Source: Zopfochytrium polystomum
Lineage: Eukaryota; Chytridiomycota; Chytridiomycetes; Chytridiales; Chytridiaceae
NCBI GenBank assembly: GCA_025765615.1
Contig: JAIVFJ010000240.1
Location: forward strand, 1 to 64,000
DNA: 64,000 nucleotides
Reading direction: 5' to 3'
Both the position numbers and the translations under genes were made by a program. The stretch's first letter is position 1. Every line of letters starts with the position of its first letter. Shown piece by piece: positions 1 to 10,347 of the stretch. The notes under the pieces were generated by a model. The model did not search any database. It was not told the DNA's origin and worked only from the letters and a program-made list of their open reading frames with translations.

Positions 1-482
1 TCTCTCTCTCTCCTCTCTCTCTAAAACGTCATGTGAGATTCCCCTTCGAATCGATTCGTGGACCCACTGTAAAGCCAGCTGAAGAGCATCTCAACCCGCC
101 CAACCCCCCCTCACTCCCCCACACACGCCTGGACGCTTCTCCACCCTCTCCTCCTTACTCCTACCATAGCTTTTGCTCTTAACCCGCTCTCCCCTATCTC
201 GGCTGGCTGAGCGGTTCGCTCTGTAACGCAAGAGACCGCAAACGCTCGTCGCGCCCTCAGCTTGATTCAGCTTCATTCCCTCTTCACCCAATCTACGCGC
301 ACCATTCTGGCGGCAGGAGTCCACGCCGTCTCTCCCCCCAAGGAAACAACATCACGCAAAACTGACACGCCCTCGGCGTCTAGCACTGCTAACCGCTCCG
401 CCACCACGGAAAAGAACAGGACCGGGTTACAATCGTTTATATTTGCACGGCGTCAACAGCCCGTCAAGCTCATGAATCATTA
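1..482. other. pyrimidine-rich intergenic DNA, no gene seen
   Basis: The window opens with a short (CT)n tract. The short open frames here have no recognisable family features, so I see no supportable gene. Confidence 0.5.
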
Positions 483-1421
483 TTAATATTGTTGTTCCGC
501 ATGCAGCCTGTGTGGAACAGCGATAAAGGTCAGTTGGTTTTTCCCCGCTTCCCGTCGCTCCACTCCCCACAAGAAACAGTCGGGTGATACCACCCGCTTC
601 CACCCCTCGGCACCGTACTGCCACCACGACAACCCCCCTCTGGTCACCAAACCACTTCCCACAGATCTCGGGCACCCCACCCTCTCCAGTCGCGCAACCA
701 TAACCCCCCCCCCTCTCCCCCCCCCCACGAACCTTCGCAAAAACGCAACCTCCCGCTGCAACGCGCGCTCCTTCTCCATCTCGACGACCTGCACGGACCG
801 CCGCAGCTCCGCGTTCTCGCGCGTCAGCCGCGCGCGCTCGGCCTCCAGGAACTGGCGCTCGTCGCGGCGCCGCTGGCGGCGTCGGCGGCAGGACTGGCGG
901 TTGCGCTCGCGGAGGACTTCGCTGCGGGTGGGCGGGGGCGGTGTGGGGTTGTTTTCGGCGTCAGTGGAGTCGGCGGTGTCGGCGGCGGGGGCGGGGCAAG
1001 GGTCCGTTGTCGGCAGGCGGTGGGAGGAGGTTGGGTAAGGGGTGGAAAGCTTGTTCGGTGGTGGATGCGCGGGCGTTAAGTCTGCGGCAACGGGATCGGC
1101 GGAAGGGGCGAGGAGTTTGGCCACGTTGCGGGGGACGGCTGGCGGTGGGTAAGTAACGGACGATGCGAAGGGCGGCGGGGCGGTTGACCTGACGGATGGA
1201 GACTCGAAATAAGGCAGTTTCGGAGAAGTAACGTCGGCAGCGGTTCCCTTAATGGGATGGCCTGAGCACAGTTCGCCGAAACGGTCGCCGCCGCCCCGTT
1301 GCGGCCATACCGCCGCCGCCCACGAGCCGCTCAATTCAGTCGCTCCACCGTTTCTCGCGCAAGTCGCTTTATGGTATATGCCATCGAAGGACGGCTGTCG
1401 ACGCTTCCCGTATCATGTCGG
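483..1421 (-). CDS. bZIP transcription factor (3' part; upstream exons unresolved)
   Basis: A minus-strand open frame encodes a basic leucine-zipper region at about 729-926. The basic part contains N-x7-R (NRQSCRRRR). It is followed by heptad-spaced hydrophobics (Leu, Leu, Leu, Val, Leu) over about 40 residues. The segment before it is Pro/Ser-rich, as in many fungal bZIP activators. The frame is open up to about 1421 but has no ATG before the bZIP, so the start must lie in an upstream exon. A candidate is near 1990-2146, where an open frame follows a good acceptor. The C-terminus after the zipper is Gly/Val-rich and may be intronic. Family knowledge: bZIP dimers bind DNA in the nucleus; the target genes cannot be inferred. 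The bZIP call is solid; the ends are not. Confidence 0.7.
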
Positions 1422-3605
1422 CCGTTCGGTGTCAGTGTTAGATTCCATCGTTGCTCTCTGTTGGAGAAATACACGCTCGCCCAAAGCGCTCACCGGATCC
1501 ACTCTGTCGCAGCCCATCGAGTAGTACTCCACTCGCACGGCCGTGGCGGGCGACGTCGCAAACGCGGTCGCACGCGACGTTCCAAAGCGGGCAGAGGCGC
1601 CACATTCGGTTTGGACGTGGTGCTGAGCATAAGGCGCTCTGTTCGCTTCGGCTTGCGCAGAGACCGCGGCGCCTATCGAACCACTCTGTCGTTGTGGGAA
1701 AGCCGTCTCGTGCCGTGCGCCGGTCGTCCAGCCTCGGCCTGCAAATTCGGCCTTCAGGTTGGGAAACATCGAGGCCTTCAGTTATCGCAGCACTGCCACT
1801 TCCTCTCCCTCACCCATTCTTCTACGACGATGCCCAGGAAGGCACCATGAACATTTCGTCGGCCCCTGGAGGCACCAGACCCCACAGGGCAATGAGAACC
1901 CACACAACCTTCCACACCCACCTCCACGAGACCGTAGCCATTCGAGCAGGACACACCAATGCCGCTTTGCTCTTCGTAGCGTTTCGCGTACTGATAGCCG
2001 GTGCCTCGCCACGTTTGCGGCGCCGGCGGGCGGCTGCGGATGCGGCTGCTGCATCGCATGCCCGTAATACAAGGGGGATTGTCGGTCACGTGCAGAGTTG
2101 GTGGTCGATCCGATTTCGCGCTGGCCTTGCGCGGTGGGCGTGAAGGTGTCGTCTGTTTAACGGACAGCGGAAGGAGTTAAAGGCAGAGGACTAGGCGAGG
2201 GGAAAGGGGCTGGGGGGGAAAGAGAACTTTGAAAGGGGTCTTCACGAAGGTTTGAAACATCGAGCCCCCGAGTAAGGGGGGGCGGGAACTGTCTTGCTTG
2301 CCTCTTTCTCGAGGGCAAGATCATCTCTCTAGTTTAGAATGGATGAAGGGGTTTGCATTTCACGAGGAGGTTGGCCGCCACGAGATCAAGTTGTGAGGGG
2401 CTGGGCCGCACTCGCGCTAGTTCGCGTAGCAGCAGGGTGATTGCGTCAAAGTGGGTTGAGGAGAGGAAGTTCCTCGAGGACCCCGCAACAGATAATACCT
2501 CCAAAGGGAAGGAACAGGGGATCTGAGCAAAAGCGTGAGGCACTTACCCATCGCGGCGAGGGAGTTTGTGGTGCGACCGAGGTGGGTGCGGTCTTGTGCG
2601 CGCAGGGTTTGGCGGCTGAGTGGGGGCGAGGCCGGCACGCGATTGGGGGGGTTTTTCTTGCCTCTCTCTCTGTCTCTCTTTCTCGGTCTCTCTCTCTCTC
2701 GCTCTCTCTCTCGCTCTCCCACTCGGTGTCCTGCTCTGTCCCTTCCTACCCTTCGTCTTTTTTGTTAAGTTTTCGATTCTTTTGGTCGTTGGTGACTAAT
2801 TAATTTTTTTTTTTTTTTGTTATTTACTGCCACTTAGCACACCCCCAGTCATTTTCGGGGCTGGATGTCGCGGATGGCAACTGATCCACTTTTGCTCACC
2901 AACACACGCAAACACATCCGCCTTACATCGGGGCCGTTTGCCCCTCCTTACACCGCACCTTCTCCCGTGTCACCTGTATGCACACCAGACACTCAGCTGA
3001 CAAACTGGCTATTGCTCCGAACGCATCTCGGGAACGAAAATATACTTCCGAGGCGCTAGCTCAACGGGTGCTGAGCAAGCAAGTCGCGGGAAGACGGGGT
3101 GGTGATGGAGGGGGAAGGAGATCTTGCTGGTCAGCGTTCCCGTCTCCACGCGAACCGCACCAAACTTCGCAATTACAGGCGGCTTGCGCGAGGAGAGCGA
3201 CTGTTTGCGCTTGCGCGAAAGCGCACGGTGGGGGGAGCGCAGGCAGATCAGGGCGTGGGATTTGCGGGTTGTTTGGGGGTGATTGCGACAGCAACCCATT
3301 GCTGAACCATCGTCGCCAATGCATCGACTGGAGTACTTTGGATTTGAATCCCTCCAGCCCATTTCTTGTCTTATTTTTTTTCCTTTTGTTTTTCCCCCTT
3401 TTTTTTTTTTTTTTTTTTCTTGGTCACCATTCGTGGATAAAGCAGACTTTCTTCAACCGTTTTGCTCGCTACAAAGGAATCCAGAGTCTCCCTCTGACTT
3501 CCACGGATTGCCCCCCCACTTGACGATTCCAGAAACGTTGCGAACAAAATCGATCGCATCAACCGGTAAAGAGGTTCTGTCAATGTATTCCACTTCGCAC
3601 TTTTG
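1422..3605. other. unassigned region, possible bZIP upstream exons and microsatellites
   Basis: No confident complete gene. The minus strand around 1990-2146 reads as a plausible exon (open frame, acceptor near 2146, donor near 1990) that could belong to the bZIP gene. A further minus-strand frame at 2334-2543 ends in a stop and has a GTAAGT donor upstream near 2550, but I recognise no family. 2661-2720 is an imperfect CT/CTG tract and 3398-3419 a long T run. Plus-strand frames up to 230 codons look compositionally random. Confidence 0.35.
2661..2720. repeat. imperfect (CT)n microsatellite
   Basis: Long run of CT dinucleotides with occasional G or T interruptions, visible directly. Many intergenic regions of this window carry the same kind of tract. 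Confidence 0.85.
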
Positions 3606-3762
3606 TTAGTAAGTCCGGAACCACTTGAAGTACACAACGAGGACAATCATGGCAATGAGGAACAGTATGAAGAGGGCGGTCATGACGTTCTGCCGGGTCA
3701 ATCTGCAGTTGTCGGGCACGCCATAAAAACAGGTTTGAGCTAACCAGGAACTCCAAAGAAGG

Positions 3763-3793
<31 letters not shown>

Positions 3794-4922
3794 GACACAT
3801 ACTCCCGCTGCATGCCCATAAGAACGTTTTGCGACCTCGTCACCCAAGAGTCCGCGCGGTTGAGCTGGTAGGGCGGTCCTCGTCAGCACTCGAATCACAC
3901 CCAAAAAAAAAAAAAAAAAAAAAAAAAGAACAGGTTCCTGCCCCCCATCTACTCCTCACCGTTTCCCGAGTCCGCACGATCTGCTCCCGCTGGTTATTCA
4001 GCTCGTTCAGCGTACCGACGCCCACAGTCTCTGCAAAACAGAAATAATAAAAATAAATATAGTCAGCGAGCTTGCCGTGCTCACCGAAAGTAATGGGCCC
4101 AGACGCAAAGCGCCAGAGGACCCCCCCTTTCCCCTCTCCTCCCCTCTCCCTCCGTCCTAACCTGTTTCCAGCGCAAGCCTCTGCATGTCCTCCAACCGCC
4201 GACTGCTGTTCTGGAGCCGCTCCGTGCCAAAGAGAAGCCTGGTGCGCTGGTCCTGCGTGGCGGCCTCGAGGTCTCCGTCGCGGCCCCGTCCGGCGGGAGA
4301 CGAGAGGAGGAGGAGCCGCTCGTTTGCGACGGTCGCCTGGAAACACCCGGGGGGGTGGTTACCTAAAAAACCCTAGGCGGCGTTGCGAAACAAAAGAAAA
4401 AGCACTCCCGCTCACCTTCTCCAGCTCCTTGCGAGCGCGCCTCACGTCTTCCTTGCACGATCGCACGTGGCTGGCGAGCGCCGTCTGCTGGGATCGGGGG
4501 AGCGGCGCAATCTCGGCCTCCATTTGAGCGACCTTGGGAGTTGATCGTTCGAGTTTAGAGCAATCTGAAAGGGTGCGAACGGCTTTCGAATGTAATCCAG
4601 TGCGAGTACGAACCAGCTCATCGGCCTCTTCGAGCTCGCGGAGGACTTGATTGGTGAGGAGCTTGCGTTGATCTGGTCGAACGCCTCGATGAGAGACAAC
4701 CCAAAGGGTGGCGGTGCTGACCGGTGGTTGAATGTGTTCACCGCAAAGGGAGATCCCCTCATCGTGGGCTGCTCATGCAGACGCACTCCCGCTCTCCTTA
4801 TCCTTACCAGATCGAGGGTCGGTGGCAGGGATGGTGCTCGCTATCTTTTGTGTAAAAGAGGCTTTGAGGGCCTCAAAGTCCCCACGGTACCCTTTGAAGC
4901 GAATGGTGTCGGCGGAAGACAT
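3606..4922 (-). CDS. VTI1: Vti1-type v-SNARE
   Basis: Multi-exon Vti1 homologue. Exon 1 is 4808-4922 (ATG at 4922), exon 2 is 4416-4672, exon 3 is 4162-4336 and exon 4 is 3960-4030; reading phases agree across these junctions. The N-terminus carries the Vti1 helical-bundle region. The SNARE motif includes RLEDMQRLALET and NELNNQREQIVRTRET. The last exon encodes a C-terminal tail anchor of about 19 hydrophobic residues ending in FKWFRTY with the stop at 3606. One short exon in between (about 3842-3869) is unclear: the linker is a few residues shorter than in known Vti1 and my splicing there is uncertain. Family knowledge: Vti1 is a Qb-SNARE for Golgi, endosome and vacuole fusion. Two introns contain long A/T runs (3761-3790, 3903-3926). 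Confidence 0.85.
3761..3790. repeat. poly-A run inside a VTI1 intron
   Basis: About 30 consecutive A on the plus strand, so T on the coding strand. A second A run lies at 3903-3926. On the coding strand both act as pyrimidine tracts before acceptors. Confidence 0.85.
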
Positions 4923-5126
4923 CTCTTTCAGTGGTCCAAGTTTTTGCCAGGTTGGTCGAAATTGGTAACTTCATTGAAGTCAACTGAATGGCTCCTTGTA
5001 CAGGCAGCCCCCCACGCACCGCCATCATCCTCGTCACCCCCGCCAAAGCAAACCGCCAAACCCCACCATACGCGTTGGTGAAACAATAAAGAGTTGAAGT
5101 ATGAAATTGCGGGAAGATGCCACAAT

Positions 5127-5664
5127 TTACTTCTTGGGGGCCTTGGTTCCCTTGGAGGCCTTATCAGCCTTCTTCGCCTTCGCCGCCGCCTTCTGCGCAG
5201 GCGTCTTCGCCTTCTTCTTCTTCTTGGGGCCAGACTCGGCAGAAGCCTTCGCCTTGGCTTCAATCTGCTGCTGCTTGAGCACTTTCTTCACGATCTTCTG
5301 CTCCTCGATCAGGAAGGAGCGGACGATGCGGTTGCGGACGCAGTGGGCGCAGCGGGAACCGCCGTACGCGCGGGTGACGTGCTTTTGGCGCTTGGAGAGG
5401 CGAGCGAGGGCGGTAGGGCGGACGGTGGGGATCTGTGTGGATGAAGATCTGTGAGCGAATCGCGAAACCCATCGATTGCGCAGATTAGTGCAAAGGCCCA
5501 CTTACACCAGGGAGCTTGTCACCGCAGTCACCGCATCGAGTAGCACCGACGATCTTGGCAACCTTGTGGTAAACCAAGCGGTTGCCAGGGGTCTTGACAA
5601 GCCGGTTCTTGTTGGACCGGGTGTTGTAGGAGTGGCGGCGGCGGTATGTCACACGTTGGGCCAT
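5127..5664 (-). CDS. RPL34: 60S ribosomal protein eL34
   Basis: Two exons, 5506-5664 and 5127-5432, joined in phase 0, give 154 aa. The first exon starts [20 protein letters not shown] and carries the first CxxC (CGDCGDK). The second exon carries [11 protein letters not shown], the second half of the zinc site, then [14 protein letters not shown], a strong eL34 signature. The C-terminus is a Lys/Ala-rich tail, longer than in yeast. The donor is GTAAGT and the acceptor CACACAG. Family knowledge: eL34 is a component of the cytosolic large ribosomal subunit. Confidence 0.95.
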
Positions 5665-6083
5665 CTGGCAAAACCGAGGATCGGCGAGTTAGAGATATGG
5701 AGTCGGGGAAGAGTCGAGGGTCAGAGGATCAAGTGAGGATGTGGTGGGTTCGGGAGGTGATTGATTTGAACAGTCCACTGCTGGTTCGCCATTCATTCTT
5801 CAGGCCTTCAAAGCTGTGATCGATCCTGGGCAGAAACTAAGGAGAACCACATCTCCAAGATGCTGAGAGAACAGAGTCGATGACGGATGGAGCGAGGCGT
5901 CTAAATACGGGCGTTGCTTTTCCTCGATCCAGATGCAACCAAGCCGTCGGAGGAGTAAAGGCGCGCCAAATTAACGATGCATCACCCAGTGGCGATAACA
6001 ATCCGTGCACAGTATACAAGCTGCTGCTCCGATAAGCCGAGCCGAAATCCATGCGCTACACGATAGCCGGGACAAAGTAGGAT

Positions 6084-6156
6084 GCGATGGGATGGGTAGA
6101 ATGGAATGGGCAGGATAGGATGGGATGGGATGGGATGCGATGGATATGGGATGCGT
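6084..6156. repeat. GGGAT-like short tandem repeat
   Basis: Imperfect pentamer array built on GGGAT, with GGAAT and GCGAT variants, visible over about 70 bases. No coding role is evident. Confidence 0.7.
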
Positions 6157-7649
6157 GGGTTTGGCGATGAATGGGACTTGCCTTGACTTTGACGAGTGTG
6201 ACTTTTTTTCAAACAACTATCGGGGCCACAGCCAAAACTTGTCTGACAACGCCGACCCACGCTACTCCAGCTCCCGCGCGTAGCAACACCCCACCCCCAC
6301 CCCCACCACGACCCCCATCATCGCCAGGCGTTCAAGATGGATTGCACGTGTACCTCTTCGGACAAGCCCGCACTGCATACACCTGCTGCGCACCTCGCGA
6401 GTCATCCAAGTCCCGTCATCAGACGCAAAACACGGCCTTCATCTTGCTGCTGAAACGCAAGAACGTGGAACAGAGAAAGGATGCCATCTGCCTAAGGAAC
6501 AATCTCCTTTCATTCAGTCTTTCCAGAGCAATTTGGCCCGAAGTTACTGTTTTGGATGGGTGTTTACAATGGCGTCGCGGCCTTGAGCGCACAGCCCCCG
6601 TGAATGACGGGCCAGTGCACGCACTAAGCAACGAGGGTGGCGAGAAAAGCTGTTCCACAGACCTGTGGGAAAAGGTTGATTTTTGGGGAGGTGCGCGGTT
6701 GCGGCGTCGAAGAGGCGCTGCGCGAGGAGAATATCCGCATGCTTTGTTCAATATTTTGGACGCTGTGGTGCACGGTAACGTTATCACCACCCAGATCGAC
6801 TTTGCGCCGGATGGGATACACATTTGTGACGTCCCACCGATGAGGGCCTTGTGTTTCTGCTCTCTTATTCACGTTACAGTCGTTGGTGAACCCAATCCGT
6901 TCCCCTCTATTGAACCTTTCCGCTCTTTTCAACCCCGCTCCTGACCATGCGATGTAGTGCGATGGAGGCTGGTCCCACGAAGTAAGTAGTTTGGCTTGAT
7001 AACGTTTAAACCCCGTGAACCTCGCTGAAAGTTGTGGGACGCCGCAACTGTTCTCACAACCGGCCAACGGATTTCAAATATTTGCACCAAACAGGGTGAA
7101 GAATGTGAAGGAGATACTTTGTGGACACCGATCGTCGTACAAGTCGCAACAGCAGCGATTGCCCGACGAAGCAAACAAGTTCAGGATGTCCGCCGTTGGG
7201 TGGCAGCATCTTGCCGGTTTTCCCCGGATTGTCGCCCTCGCCCCCCGCCCAGCCAGTCGCTTGGAGCAGGCCATTGTAGCGGCCATCTTTCTTGGTACAA
7301 ATCGGATTGACACAGGATTAATAACATTTCTAGACCGTCCAAACCTTTTTCGTCCGCATCATGAATTTCTTGCTCTTCGCGCACTATAATGACACCGCGC
7401 GTTCGCCGGGTCTGATCGCGTAATTGGGCGGAGAAATTCCTCAATTTCCAAAAAATAAATCAACAAAATAATAATATGACGCGATTTCTGCACAAACAAT
7501 TTCCGCCGTGTCTTTCGTTTGGTGCCACTTTCGCGGGACAAGAGGGCAAGGAACAGTTGCGCCATAATGGACTCGGTCCGGCTTGACTTGCGGCGGAAGA
7601 CAAACCCTAAGAGCCAGCCAAGGGAAAGATCACTATCGAAACAAGAACA

Positions 7650-7698
7650 GAGAGAGAGAGAGAGAGAGAGAGGAGGAGAGAGAGAGAGAGAGAGGAGA

Positions 7699-7777
<79 letters not shown>

Positions 7778-7809
7778 TGAGAGAGTGAGAGTGAGAGAGA
7801 GAGAGAGAC
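7650..7809. repeat. (GA)n microsatellite
   Basis: About 160 bases of almost pure GA dinucleotides on the plus strand with a few GGA and GTGA interruptions. It lies about 240 bases upstream of the permease start and may belong to its promoter region. It creates long spurious Glu/Arg and Ser/Leu frames. Confidence 0.9.
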
Positions 7810-7948
7810 CAAAGGGGCTGGGGCGGATGAATACGCGCATTCTGCGTCGGCGGAGTCGAACTCGGCATGAACTTGCATTTCGCAACAGGAGGGTGCGATC
7901 GCGACATTCTTGTCTGTGGAGTAAAAGATGATCAGTAAAACCGGACAG

Positions 7949-7956
7949 TATAAATA
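7949..7956 (+). promoter_or_regulatory. TATA-like box upstream of the amino acid permease
   Basis: TATAAATA, 101 bases before the permease ATG at 8050. The sequence and spacing fit a core promoter with a short 5' UTR. This is inferred from sequence only. Confidence 0.5.
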
Positions 7957-8049
7957 AGCACGGCCTGTCACGAGCACTTCCTCTTCATCCAGTTTTCCGT
8001 GCATCCGTCGCTCTCCTCCTCCCTTCTTTTATCAGATCAATCAATAGAG

Positions 8050-9969
8050 ATGGCTGACACTAACGCGGGCTCGAGCGGCCATCACATAGCTCCTCTGGCT
8101 GTTGGCGGTACGCGTTGAAGGGGAACGCTAGGCTTTACTGAACCTTTCTATTTTTTTAGATCAGCGTCTAAAGCGGCGGATCGGTTGGTTCGAAGCCGGC
8201 CTCTTCAATGTTGGGATGGTGAGAACGCTCGGGTTCCTCCCCACGAAAATGTCGTATGTGGGCTTAGACTCACAATTCACTTCCGCACGTCTAGATTATC
8301 GGAACCGGCATCTTCACCAATCCAAGTCTGATTCTGTCGTACGCCGGGTCGACTGGAGCGTCGCTTCTTCTGTGGATTCTCGGCGTGTTTGTTGCTGCCG
8401 CGGGGCTGTGGTCGTTTACCGAGCTTGGAACAACTGTAAGCGCCAAATGTCAAATTTTTCTTCCTTTCGGGAAATGGGGGCTGACGTAGACTTCCACTCC
8501 CCCAAACCAGCTTCCTCGAAGCGGTGGCGAAAAGGAATACCTCGCTTACGCGTACCCCAAGCCGAGCTTCCTCCTGTCGTACCTTTTCGCATTAAACGGT
8601 CTCATCATCCTCCGTGGTGCTGGTCTCGCGAACGGCCTCATTGTCTTTGGAAACTACGTCAACTACGCGATTTACGGACCCACGTACCTGAGCGGTAAGC
8701 AGACTTTGTCCTTTTTTTCCCGCGGCCCTAACCGGCCGTTCCGTTCCAGACTACGGATCCAGGCTGTGGGCGTTTGGTGCATTGTCAGTTTTGGCCATCA
8801 TCAACATCGTGTCCGTTCCAATCGCCGTGCGCCTGAACTCTGTCGTTACCGTCTACAAGATGGCGCTTGTGACTTTCATCATCATCACTGGCATTGTAGC
8901 ATTGGCTGGAGGGTTCAAAGGCGCGAACATTCCCGGACTCACCTCAAGCAACATCAACTTTGATGGCACCTCCACAGACACTGGTAGCTTTGCTACCGCA
9001 ATCTACTATGTCATGTTTGTGTACAACGGTTGGGCTAACGTCAACTACATTTTGGATGAAGTCCAGTAAGTTTCAACACGAATTGCTCCATTAATTTGTT
9101 AGGGTCTCACACTTCTTTCGATCTCTAGGGATCCAGTTCGCAACCTTCCAAAAGCCGCAATCTTCAGTCTCTCCTCCACCTTTGTTTTGTACATCCTCGC
9201 AAACCTCTCCTACTTCAGTGTTTTGACCAAGAGCGAAATCCTCGGCTCAAACCTCACCGTCGCCGCCAACTTCTTCACAAAGACCTACGGCGGCACATTT
9301 GGTTCTCGCGTCCTCCCCATCCTCGTCGCCCTCTCTCCCTTCGGCTTCGGCTCGTCCATCCTCTACACCGGCTCTCGCGTCATCCTCGAAACCGCCCGCG
9401 AGGGGCTTCTCCCGTTCGCCGACTACTTTGGCTGGGTCGAACCGCGCACAAAGAGCCCGATCTTCGCTATCCTGCTTCTCTGGGTGCTGGGCGTGGTGTT
9501 CCTGTTCGCGCCGCCGCCCGGCCAGGTCTTCAGTTTCATCGTCACCTACGCGGGGTACACCGGTTACCTGTTCTACCTCTTTGCGGTCGTTGGTATCTAC
9601 ATCATCCGCAACCGGGAGCCGGAGCTCCATCGTCCGATCAAGGTGCCGCTGGTCGCCGCGGGCTTCTTCTGCCTGTTCGCCTTGTACGAGTTGATCTTCT
9701 CGCTGGTGCCGCCGAAAAAGTCGTCAACGACGTACCCGTACTACGCTCCTTACGTCCTCTCCATTGCCGTCCTGATTTTGACGATCGGCCTCTGGTACCT
9801 CCAGGTCATTTGGTACAAGGGCCCGGAGAAGTCGTACAACTCTCGCATTGCCGCCGAGGGCGTCGCAGAACTCAAGCGTGACGTGTATGGAAATGACGCT
9901 GGAGATGTTCTCAACGGCAAGGACGAAAACCTGAATGGCAAAGGCGAGAATGAGGCCCGTGCGGCCTAA
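8050..9969 (+). CDS. MUP1/LAT-type amino acid permease
   Basis: Six exons: 8050-8107, 8160-8218, 8295-8435, 8511-8694, 8750-9065 and 9129-9969. All phases agree and give 532 aa. The protein is an APC-superfamily transporter with about 12 hydrophobic segments. TM1 carries the substrate-binding loop IIGTGIF. Later landmarks are YVMFVYNGWANVNYILDEVQ and an ETAREGLLP-like segment, both typical of the L-type / high-affinity methionine permease (Mup1) branch. The C-terminal tail is hydrophilic, with short repeats rich in Asn, Gly and Glu. Family knowledge: plasma-membrane uptake of neutral amino acids, often methionine or cysteine in fungi; the substrate here is inferred. A TATA-like box lies 101 bases upstream. 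Confidence 0.9.
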
Positions 9970-10347
9970 AACACTCCCCCCAACCCCCCAAGTTTTTCAA
10001 TTATTCTTTGTTTGTATGGATTGTTGCCCACCCCACTTGTGCATGTCGGAATGCTTCTCAAACGTATCATTGATACTGCTTTGACACCTGCTTTGCCGTA
10101 CTCCGGCCTTCTATGATTGTGTTTCCTTGTTGCGTTTTTTGTTTGTATTTTGTTTTTACCACTCTTTCCTCTCTTCTCTGTCTGGCCCCTCAAACGTATC
10201 TTTGATATTGCTTTGACACCTGCTTTTGCAAAACTTCTATCCTCAGTGAAATTGGTTTGCTGGCTAGGTGCTGAATATATCTATTCCGGCCTCTTCATGA
10301 ACCTCTGCCGCTTTTGTCCAAACAAAAATCTCGGGGCTGCACTGGAC
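9970..10347. other. convergent 3' intergenic region with an imperfect direct repeat
   Basis: Lies between the stops of the permease (+) and AK7 (-) genes. It holds an imperfect direct repeat: about 37 bases starting near 10057 recur near 10191 with three or four differences, sharing GCTTTGACACCTGCTTT. No gene seen. Confidence 0.6.

Larger units (their letters stand above)
5665..8049. other. long intergenic region, no recognised gene
   Basis: No family-level match on either strand. The longest open frame (6171-6944 +, 257 codons, Pro-rich start) has no recognisable motif and no clear splice context. The region contains a GGGAT/GGAAT-type repeat (6084-6156), a long GA microsatellite (7650-7809), and a TATA-like element just before the permease gene. 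Confidence 0.45.

Noticed and set aside
1451..2143. 230-codon plus-strand open frame
   Set aside because: No recognisable features, and the minus strand here is a better candidate for bZIP upstream exons.
3040..3110. tRNA-like stretch (GCTAGCTCAACGGGT)
   Set aside because: Resembles a D-arm but no acceptor-stem pairing or T-loop sequence could be found downstream.
6171..6944. 257-codon plus-strand open frame
   Set aside because: No motif, biased composition, overlapping long frames on the other strand, and no splice or promoter context that supports it.
7519..8004. Glu/Arg and Ser/Leu repeat proteins
   Set aside because: Produced purely by the GA/CT microsatellite.
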